Part shown: positions 50,101 to 59,100 of the stretch, piece by piece
How positions within the stretch are numbered: position 1 is the stretch's first letter
How the letters are laid out: each line of letters opens with the position of its first letter
Source of the DNA: Haliclona indistincta
Lineage: Eukaryota > Porifera > Demospongiae > Haplosclerida > Chalinidae
DNA length: 64,000 nucleotides
Direction: 5' to 3'
NCBI GenBank assembly: GCA_964017065.1
Contig: OZ024790.1
Location: forward strand, 9,808,403-9,872,402
The notes under the pieces: model-generated
Databases searched by the model: none
What the model saw: only the letters and a program-made list of their open reading frames with translations
What the model was told of the DNA's origin: nothing
Program-made: the position numbers and the translations under genes

Positions 50101-51018
50101 ATTTCAGTTGCTGGTGCATGTTTAACTATAGCTTCAAGTCCCGAGCTTGGTGCCGTCTTGACTATGGGTGTGGTTCTGTAACCGTTGACCTATGTAAACA
50201 GAATGAGCAGATTTGATCACGGTATATTATACTGAGTAGATTTTGATCATTGAACGTACGGATCTCACAGGTACACTTTGCATTGGCGTTGGCCAGTCTG
50301 TTGTCATAGATTGCTGCAGCTGCTGCCTAGCTTCAAGTCCTGAATTTGGTGCCGTCTCAGTGGATGTTGTCCAGCTGTAACTGACCTATGTAAACGAATA
50401 AGCAGATTTGATCACGGTATATTATACTGAGTAGATTTTGATCATTGAACGTACTGGTAGTACACCTTGCATTGGCGTTGGCCAGTCTGTTGTCATAGAT
50501 TGCTGCAGCTGCTGCCAAGCTTCAAGTCCTGAATTTGGTGCCGTCTCAGTGGATGTTGTCCAGCTGTAACTGACCTATGTAAACGAATAAGCAGATTTGA
50601 TCAGTAAGTAGACTTTGATCATTGAACGTACGGGTCTTGGTACAGGTGCACTTTGTCTAGGCGTTGGCGAGTCTGGTATCATAGATTGATGTAGCTGCCT
50701 ATGAAAGCTTGGCGTTTCAGTTGCTGGTTGGTGCCTCATCTGGTCAAGCTGAGTATTCCAGGCAACCATCTCTTCCTGACTGTGTGCAAAAGTACACTGA
50801 GGTCCTCTACAAGTCACTCCTCCATTGCACAGCACGTATCTGCCACTTTGAAGAGGTGGATCGGGAAGGGGGCGTATTAGCGACCATGTGCTTTGTTTGA
50901 TACGCTGCCGTCCCTTTTTATTGCAGACCTCCTTAAATTCCTCATCTTGTGGATCGGTGTTAAAAGAAGTATCTCGATCACAAACATCGACAGTACGATA
51001 ACATTCTCTGTTGGCCAT
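44195..51018 (-). CDS. HELZ2-like CCCH zinc-finger SF1 helicase fused to two Death domains
   Basis: Fifteen exons read in frame: 51018-50632, 50574-50455, 50385-50260, 50189-50028, 49970-49828, 49752-48738, 48691-48299, 47959-47887, 47826-47443, 46417-46324, 46274-46213, 46166-45879, 45827-45768, 45722-45636 and 45207-44195; 4407 bp, 1468 codons plus stop. The N-terminus has a CCCH finger (CNGGVTCRGPQCTFAHSQEE). The helicase core has Walker A GAFGTGKTR, Walker B/II HILLDEAAQ, motif III GDDRQ, motif V YTIQGREFEAIFIS and motif VI VITRAKSL, as in UPF1/HELZ2-type SF1 RNA helicases. After the helicase come a short COR-tail remnant (PQDVVCSLPDCHG, almost identical to the ankyrin-Roc gene), a Death domain (DWRALGLQLNLTTSQLQDIE), a PPEPAAQA repeat, and a second Death domain (KWYEVGVLLDIETSTLDSLE). 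The exon 9 to 10 join spans a MITE and rests only on phase and splice signals. If wrong, these are two genes. Confidence 0.75.
44509..44559 (-). other. Possible 51-bp in-frame intron (exitron)
   Basis: Within the last exon of the helicase-Death gene, GTGAGC at 44559 and CTGCAG ending at 44509 bound a 51-bp segment with an intron-like AT-rich interior. Both retained and spliced forms keep frame and phase, removing 17 residues just ahead of the second Death domain. Confidence 0.5.
44591..45180 (-). repeat. 24-bp coding tandem repeat (PPEPAAQA), about 25 units
   Basis: The minus strand encodes eight-residue units PPEPAVQA, PPEPAAQA, PPELAAQA and PPEPAAKA. One unit is shortened (GPPDQAPPEP). It forms a Pro/Ala-rich spacer between the two Death domains. 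Confidence 0.95.
46742..47355. mobile_element. Hairpin-ended MITE R2, copy 2, uninterrupted
   Basis: Inverted copy of the element at 39249-42600 without the pogo insertion. Its foldback end lies at 46745-46890 and its CCGCGAACAGATAGAGTCC repeats (read on minus) at 47225-47290. It sits in the intron between helicase exon 9 and the COR-tail exon. Confidence 0.85.
50028..50574 (-). repeat. Tandemly duplicated exon-intron units in the helicase N-terminal region
   Basis: Exons 2, 3 and 4 of the helicase gene and their introns are copies of one another. Each encodes a variant of VSYSWTTSTETAPNSGLEA... ending QSMTTDWPTPMQ(S/G)V. Each is preceded by CATAG/GTC and followed by GTACGTTCAATGATCA. Exon 5's start (VSYRAPSIVKTAPSS) and exon 1's end (DSPTPRQSAPVP) belong to the same series. 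All are multiples of three, so copy number can change without frameshift. Confidence 0.9.
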
Positions 51019-51742
51019 TGCCTATCCCTCGATCGCGCACTGACTGCGAAATTTGAAACCGTGGGCTCTGAATAAATTTTACCTGATTGTTCTTCTTGCA
51101 AAATTTTTCTGCAAAAGATTTTTATCCACACAAGATTTGCGAAACTACATATACTATATCTGTGTGCAACGCAAAATCGTAGTATATGCGCATGCGGCCG
51201 CGTTGCATATTCACCGTGTGCAGTGTATCATCTATGCATAGACTGATAAAATGGTCCATCTAAAGACTCGACTGTTACCACTGACTAGTATACAATTGGT
51301 CACATTGCTAAACAGTGAAGAAATCACTATGACTGCAATAATTTGGAGCATAAAAACTGACTAGAAAACTAAAATAATTATATTGTAATCACTGTGTGTT
51401 CAACCAGGAATTGACTCTCATTTTTAGTGTGTTGTTGAGTTGGATCTGACCCATCTGTAGAAATGACAGAAACCAGTAAATATTTTGTTTGCAAAGTTAC
51501 ACCCATGTGAATGAATTAAACTACCATTACAATAAACAATTTTTCAACACGCATAGTATTGAAAGATAAACCGGTTTTAGTTTGAATATTAGTACATACT
51601 TCATTGAGTGCTGCTTTGTAGTATCCATCAAAACTGTTCAAATAGCTTGAGATACGAGATGGAGTATAGGTAATGAGATTACCAATCTCATTAGTTGACA
51701 GCAGATTGTAGTAGTTCTCCTGATAGATGGGATGAGTGATCC

Positions 51743-51747
<5 letters not shown>

Positions 51748-51802
<55 letters not shown>
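51748..51802. repeat. (GA)n microsatellite abutting a GH31 copy D exon
   Basis: On the minus strand this is a TC run ending at the acceptor of the WITHPIYQ exon, as in copy C. Confidence 0.9.
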
Positions 51803-51807
<5 letters not shown>

Positions 51808-52976
51808 GGGTGGGTGGGAGAGAGAGGAGAGGCATCATCTTACGACTATCACTACAACATTAACCCTTAACCTGATCATCGAGGAGTACTTTCATCGTCT
51901 GCAGTCGTCGTGACGACTTCACAAAGTCATGCAGTACTGTCATGTCATCAGATACATGTGACTCAAAATCAATCATGACCCTCAGTGGTTCATTGATGAG
52001 TATTGGAGTCACAACATTGATAATCAAAGTGACCTTACTAGAGAAGATTGGAAAATACAAAAGATACAGAAAAGGTCAAAATTGCATTGAAGAGGTATAG
52101 TAGCTACTTGGTGGTTTTGCTAAAGCAACATGAGTAGATATGCATGCCCAGTACAGCATGCAGTTGTAACAGTAGTATCTTACGGTCCAGAGTAAGTCCA
52201 ACAGTCATGATGATAGTCTGATAGAGAATCCCTCAGAGCACAGTATGGTATTTTATTATCATTCACAACAACCTGGTCAGCTGAAAGTATTATAAAAACG
52301 AAACAGATGTGTAAAACAAACATGTAGAAAGAAATAGAGCATTCAGAGGAAGGAGTTAGAGGTGTGGTTACCTGGCCAGAAGTATGGCAGTGCTAGCTGG
52401 TACATTCGTGATGATGGGATTCCAATAAACTGATCAGCAGCGCTGGCTACTGGTTCCATAGCTATGTTGAGCAGAGAAGGACTGAGATGTACACGAGAGA
52501 ACGTTCATTTCATTTAATCATACAACAAAATAAACAAATCTTGACTAACCTTTTTTCATCAATGATAAAGCTAATATTTGTGATAGCACTGTTTTCAGGG
52601 TTGTTCAAGTAATCATCACTAAATCCATCATCTTCATACATGAGTCCTCTACCTCTATTGTGAGGTATGGCGCTAGTGTTAGTACCAGCAGTGAACTAAC
52701 TAATCACTCACTGGTTAGCAGTTCCTACAAATATCATAAACTTGATGCTGTCAGGAATATCCTGAGCTGAACCCATTAGAGCTGTTGGAACAGAAAGAAG
52801 AGGATACTAGGAGATCGTTTTTAATTTGTAGCTTACAGAATCCATCTGTCCTCATTGGAATGATGCTACCAGCTTTAGAGAACACAGGCATCTCTGAGAG
52901 TAGATAGCTTCTATTGACCACAACTGGACCCTTTATCATGTCGCCACTATCCCATGAAATAAACACACCCTTAATG

Positions 52977-53083
52977 TAGAGAGAGAGAGACGAGAGACAA
53001 AGAGAGACGGGGAGAGGGGGAGAGGGAGAGAGGGAGAGAGGGGGAGAGGGAGAGAGGGAGAGAGGGGGAGAGGGAGAGGGAGA

Positions 53084-53147
<64 letters not shown>

Positions 53148-53160
53148 AAGTGAGAGAGAG
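52977..53160. repeat. GA-rich compound microsatellite
   Basis: (GA)n with GGGGA interruptions in the intron before the [10 protein letters not shown] exon of copy D. It occupies the same intron as the (TC)52 tract of copy C but is longer and more complex. Confidence 0.9.
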
Positions 53161-55011
53161 ACAGTGATACATAATTGTGTAGGAGAGGATATTGTATAAT
53201 TAGGCTAGTGACCATGTAAGGTTATTGACCTACCTCTGGTATCCAAATCTCTTTCTCAGCCAGCAGTGTTATGTTGTCTACTGGTGCAGTGATCGGTGCT
53301 ACCAGAATATCCTCACCAAAGAAGTACTGAACAAAACATCACACACACAATGCAAGGCAGCAGTACAGTGCATGTATGGTGGTTTACTTGTGTGTCTCCA
53401 TATGTCATAGCTTCAGGTACTGTTGGATACTCATAATACATTGGACGTAGTATGCTCAGACCTGTACAAAAAAAAGAGAAATTTCGAAATTTTCAAAGTT
53501 GTAAGTACCTGTTTTATGAGCAGTGTATGCCTGAGTGTAAATGTACGGAACTAGAGCAGCTCTTTGGATCATAGCCTTACGCATAATCTGATAGTTTTCC
53601 TGCGGATCAGAGAATTGACTTGAATGAAGAAATTAACAGGCATTTGCCTACAAGTGGAAAAACCCATATTCGGCGGTCATTGAGTGCGTTCTTAGTACAG
53701 TGAGTACGGAACATTGGAGAAAAAGCTCCCCACTGCACCCACCTGTAGGATAATAATGACTAAATCAATACATTTGACCAGTATGTGACATACAGACAGC
53801 ATTGTTCTGACCTAGTATACAGCTCAGGAGGCGGCAGGGTAAGATGGCCACCTATATCATGACTCCAGTACCCAAACAGAACGTTGGTCGCTCTCAGTGT
53901 GAACTTGACTTGAAACTCCAGCGATGACCACGCCTACAAACCACAAGACACTATTAGACACACATAGTGTAGTGATAGACTCACTGGAAACACATCTCCT
54001 GAAAACCCTACTTGATAGCGATGGTTGCCGAGCCCACCCCAGCGATGAAGCAGGAACGCTCGACGAGGAAGATCCTAGTGACACAGAATGAATCGTTTGC
54101 ATGTGTGTGCAGCTTGTCTCACCGATTCTTTCCATGAATATGAGTTAGTGAAGAACAGATAGTTTAGCCAGAATGTTGGATTAACAAGAGGAATCTTGAT
54201 CCAGTCTTCACCTGAAGGAGTGTAGCTGAGAGCTCATCAGTGAGTTAGATAGTATTACCTTGCTGCCAGTCCAACCACCAGAAATCAATGCCTTGCTTCT
54301 CAAGTGGATGAATGACCAGGTTGAAGAAATTATCAGCAAACTATGATAAGAGTTGAAAGTAAGTCAGGTCTAAAATGCAAAGTTTATACCTTTTTATCAG
54401 TTGGACGAAATGGCACATACGTGTTTGTCTAGAGACACAAGTAAAATTTGAGTTAGTAACTAGTTATAAAAACTGACCGAAGGATCAATTCCCATTGCCT
54501 TTGCCATATCACTGTAAGACTCTTCCCATGGTTGAATACCTAAACTCGAGTTTAAGAGTATATATTAGTGAGGCGGGCACAGTTTAAAAATACACCACAA
54601 TCATGCATTTTGTGATAAAAAGCATCAAATTTGCTATACATGTTACTAAAGGTGTTACAAAAAGATTTGGATATGGAGCCACATCATAATTTTAACCCTT
54701 GGTCTTTAAAATTAATATTAATTAATGGTTATTATGTCTGTCATAATTTTAAATAATTTTCAACAATCCAAGATGCAAAACTTCACACTTATGAAAGAAT
54801 TGGGATCACTAAATGCATTGATGATGTTTGTAATTGTGCACTACAACCTCAAGATAGAGAAGTGAATTACTTAATGTCTCATGAATAATTCATTTCATTT
54901 GGTTATCAGTAATTCTGGTATAGCTAATTCGCTTATATAAAGCAGTGAACTTCTTACCCTTGATACTCAAAGTGTTAAAAATTGTGCTGCAGTGGAGACA
55001 GTCTGAAGTTT

Positions 55012-55468
55012 ATGATAAATGGACAATTTTGAGTAAGTTTTTTTACATGACAATTCAAAGAAACTTGGATGTGTCAGCATAGCTAATTTAAAGTAAGAGT
55101 AAGCCAGCAGCAGATAATAGTCATTTTAAGTCTTTGTGTTGCAAGATACAGATACATAAGCACTTTGTGTAATACAATTGTCAAATCCCTCTCTGACAAT
55201 AACCACTTTCAGTTACATCTAGCAGCACTAGCAGTCCTTACTGTAACTGAAAGTGGTTATTGTCAGAGAAGATTTTGACAATTGTATTACTCAAAGTGCT
55301 TATGTATCTGCATCTTGCCATGTCTTCCAACATAAAGACTTAAAATGACAATATCTGCTGCTGGCTTACTCTTACTTTAAATTAGCTATATGCTGACACA
55401 TTCAAGTTTCTATGAATTGTCACTGAATTGTCATGTAAAAAACTTACTCAAAATTGTCCATTTATTAT
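55012..55468. mobile_element. Foldback element with ~215-bp arms
   Basis: The left arm (ATAAATGGACAATTTTGAGT ... CCACTTTCAGTTACA) pairs with the right arm (TGTAACTGAAAGTGG ... ACTCAAAATTGTCCATTTAT). The loop is about 24 bp (TCTAGCAGCACTAGCAGTCC...). A few mismatches and indels lie in the arms. No ORF. Confidence 0.9.
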
Positions 55469-55607
55469 AGATGTGTAGCATAAGGACTTTTATGGAAGCA
55501 AAACACAGAAGGTACGTAGTCAAAGTGATTTTTTCTAGCATCAAGGTTTACCTACAACTAGCATTATAAAACACGTATGGATCGAGACACAACATTACGA
55601 GTGGAAG

Positions 55608-55801
55608 TTGGCAAACCTGTCACAAAACTTATGTTTGCCACAAATTCGAGACCATTTCGTCGGGCTCCAGTCCTTTCTTTTAACGGCCTGTATCCACCGT
55701 TTTCTTCTCTCGACAGGAAAAGCTGGGAAACGATGGAAACCAATGCCTGGGTCGCTTGTGGAGCGAGATTTACAGCCAAACGCAACACATGCAAGTACCA
55801 T
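55608..55801 (-). CDS. THAP-domain zinc-finger exon (partial gene)
   Basis: Starting MVLACVAFGCKSRS, with FHRFPAFP, KRWIQAVKRKDW.PTKWS and ICGKHKF, this has the spacing of a C2CH THAP zinc finger, a sequence-specific DNA-binding domain found in host transcription factors and P-element-type transposases. After the domain the sequence reaches a possible donor (GACAG/GTTTGC at about 55614) and no continuation was found on this strand. The THAP end is slightly unusual: an extra residue appears where CxxHF is expected. It may be the first exon of a gene truncated by the foldback and GH31 sequences that follow. Confidence 0.6.
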
Positions 55802-56108
55802 CTTTGACCGCCAAAGGGTGTAACTTGCACGTGGAGCTAGGCACGCCTACCTAGGCTGCCAAGCGATTAATGAGGTGAGAGTTCACGCCGGTATGTATAG
55901 AAGCTTCCGGCCTGTGACCGGCCTGTGAATTTGTGATTGAGATTTCCGGCCTGTGCGTGGAGGTGGGCGGATGACAAGGTCTGACTATTTCCGGCCTGTG
56001 AGTGGAGGTATTTCCGGCCTGTGCGTGGAGCCGGATGACACGGTTTAGAGTAAACCGGTTTGGTACGTGTAAACGCCACTTATTGTAATTCAAGGACTAG
56101 TTGATAAG
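55802..56108. promoter_or_regulatory. Candidate bidirectional promoter with TTCCGG repeats
   Basis: The gap of about 300 bp between the divergent THAP exon (minus) and the RhoGEF ATG (plus) holds five CCGGCCTGTG blocks between about 55906 and 56030, four preceded by TT. The motif contains TTCCGG, the core bound by ETS factors. Spacing is irregular (units of roughly 13-40 bp, partly TTTCCGGCCTGTGCGTGGAG). The regulatory reading is inference. Confidence 0.45.
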
Positions 56109-59100
56109 ATGGCTAACCTCTCACAGTTATGGACGAAGAGAAATGATCAACTTGAGCTATGTAAGAAGGTCATTGAGTTTGAACAACAGGTCCTTGAGGT
56201 ATGCTGTATCACACCACATCATCACTACTACATGTATCACACCATCACTAGGTATTCAAGTGGCTGGATGATGTGGGTGTGGTGTTTCTAAACCATCGTC
56301 ATGACTATGGTCGGTCACTAGAGGAGGTGCGACTTCGTCAGGATGAGTGTTCGGTGTTTGAGAGAGATAAGATGACACCTGTGAGTCGACAGGTGGATAG
56401 ATTGCGATCCATGATGGAGCAGTTTGAAGATGCTGGCCACTATGAGCTGAACAAGCTGAGAGGGACATGGTCACAACTAGACAAACGATGGAAATTGTTT
56501 GAAGAAGACGTGAAGATCAGAATGAATTGTCTCGAACTATCTCTCAGCTGTCAAGACAATGTGTTTGAGGGTAGTAAATGGTGCCAGATGAGTGAGCAGC
56601 TACTGCAAGAGCTGGAGCAGAAGATGAGCGAGTGTGATACTGCTAGTGAGGTAGCTTCACTCATAGAGGAGCTGACCATCTACCTATCGGTAACTAAAGA
56701 GGAACAGATGGGACGAGTTAACAAGGTATGTGGAGTCCTGCATCCTTGCTATGTTGTGTACTCTGATACAGATCAAGCAGATCAGTGTGTTTCTGCATAG
56801 CAACTCACTAGTAGAGCTAGGGTCACAGGTAGAGGCTAGCACCCAGTCCATGCTGAGAGAGATCAGTGCAGTCAAGGAGGAACTGCAGTCACTACACGAT
56901 AAGCTGGTCAGGATTGAAGAAGAGTGGGATAGAGAGAGACGACTCATCAAACTGAAAGAGTGAGTGTGGGAGGGTGTGATGGTGTGACATATTGTACTAC
57001 TATAGGAGAGTATTGGAAGAGATTGTAGAGACTGAACAGATCTATACTCATGACCTGCGACTCATAGTAGAGGTCAGTGACCACTCTTTCCATGAGCTGT
57101 CATGAACATTCTATCCAGGTGTGTCTGCCTCGATACAAGTCAGCATCTCAGCTGTCGGAGGGATGGCCGCCTAGTCTGAAGGGTAAGGATCATATCGTGT
57201 TTGGTAATGTGAAGGCTATCAAGGAGTACCACGCTGAGTGAGTCATTCTATACCTTATCTAGCCTATAGTTGTACTATCCCTCAGAGAGCTGCTACCACA
57301 GGTTGAAGAAGCTGCCATGGATGGTCTGGACAGTGTAGCTCAAGTGTTTGTGAAAGAGGTATGACTCACTGATCACCATCCATCATCAGCTAGCTCCCTC
57401 CTCACTGCTGTAGGCTAGCGCCATAGCATCATTCTATGTGCCTTACTGTCAGAACAAGACAGCATCAGATGATCTCATGGCTAGTCATCGCAGCTATCTA
57501 TCAGTGCGCCACTACTATCACCATTACTACTATCATCATTACTATACTATCACACCATCACTATTATCACCAATACTACTATCACCATCACTACTATCAC
57601 ACCATCACTATTATCACTATCACTACTATCACACCATCACTATTATCACACCATCACTACTATCACCATCACTACTATCCATCACTACTATCACACCATC
57701 ACTACTATCACCATCACTACTATCACACCATTACTACTATCACACCATCACTACTATCACACCATCACTACTATCACCATCACTACTATCACACCATCAC
57801 TACTATCACACCATCACTATTTCTCCTCACAGCGTGTTCAGAGTCAACTAGGTATTGAGGACCCTCTCTCTTCTCTTCTCATTAAACCGCTCCAGCGCAT
57901 CACTAAATACCCTCTATTGCTCAAGGTACTCACTAGATGTGGTAGTAGCTTATGGTCCACTAGCTAGCCAGTACACATCCAGGCAGCTAGCTAGCAGCAT
58001 TGATGGAGTTTAATCATGGTGCTATAAGACAACATGACATGTTGTTATGGATCTATCACTTCTGGTGATACAGGCAATAACCGGGTGTATGATGACGATA
58101 TCACCATGGTAACCAGGTGTATGATGACATCATCACCTGTATGTGGTATGCATGGAATGTGCATGTTTATAAGAGAGAGAGTGTGTTCACTAAGCTAGCT
58201 ACCATTAGTGTGTGAGTGATGATGGTGAGTGCGGCTACTAGTGATGATATTTTATCTGTTCCTCTGTTACTGTAGGATGCCCTCAAGTACACCACACAGC
58301 TAGGTCAACCTACTGCTATCTTGGAGGTACTAGCTCATTATGGTAACTATCATGTGTTATCCATTGTTACAGCAAGCATTAGAGGTTGTACAAGAGATAC
58401 CAGTGCAGACTAACAATGCTGTTCACCTTAGCCTGCTAGATATGGGCGATGTGAGTAATACACTATACCATACTTTATGATGACTCTATACACTCTCTCA
58501 GGAGTCTACTCATAAACTAGGAGAGCTCATCTACCAGGTCAGACTCAGATAGCTCCACCTATCACTCACTCACCCACTTACTCACCTCAACCACTTGCTC
58601 ACTCACTCACTCACTCACTCAACCACTCACTCACTCAACCACTCACTCACTCACTCACTCACTCACTCACTCAACCACTCACTCACCCATTCACTCACTC
58701 ACCCACTCACTCACCTACTCACTCATTCTCTCACTCACTCACTCACTCACTCACTCACTCACTCACTCACCTACTCACTCACTCATTCACTTACTCACTC
58801 TCTTCTCTAACCTGCAGGGTATTGTCATGGTATCTGAGCCACGCCTACTCCTCACAGTAGAGAAGGAGCGTCGGGTATTTGTGTTTGAGCGTGCAGTCGT
58901 GTTCTCTCGTCGTGTTGAGCTGGGACAAGCCAAGTTCAAATATGAGTACAAGTTTAAGATGGCAGTAAGTTTCCTCTAGCTAGCTGACTACCCATGCTCT
59001 CTCTAGCTAGCTAGCTGACTACCCCTTGCTCTCTCTAGCTAGCTAGCTGACTACCCCTTGCTCTCTCTAGCTAGCTAGTGGACTACCCATGCTCTCTCTA

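Larger units (their letters stand above)
51389..54539 (-). pseudogene. GH31 glycosidase, copy D, 5'-truncated
   Basis: On the minus strand, exons equivalent to 12-29 of the intact gene are present in order, from the exon starting GTATTCAACCATGGGAAGAG (54539) to the tail exon ending MRVNSWLNTQ at 51389. The nucleophile exon (FWWLDWQQ), the acid/base exon (VGFSGDVFP) and splice borders look intact, and no stop was noticed in the exons checked. Exons 1-11 (signal peptide, N-domain, trefoil, barrel start) are missing: the sequence upstream of 54540 is unrelated. It is probably a non-functional partial duplicate, although a new upstream exon cannot be excluded. Confidence 0.8.

Noticed and set aside
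57436..57858. Two overlapping ORFs rich in HHYYHHYY
   Set aside because: One runs through a real RhoGEF exon (57414-57503) and then through the intronic minisatellite. The remainder is repeat.
58595..58810. 71-codon ORF of LTHSLTHS repeats
   Set aside because: Translation of an (ACTC)n microsatellite.
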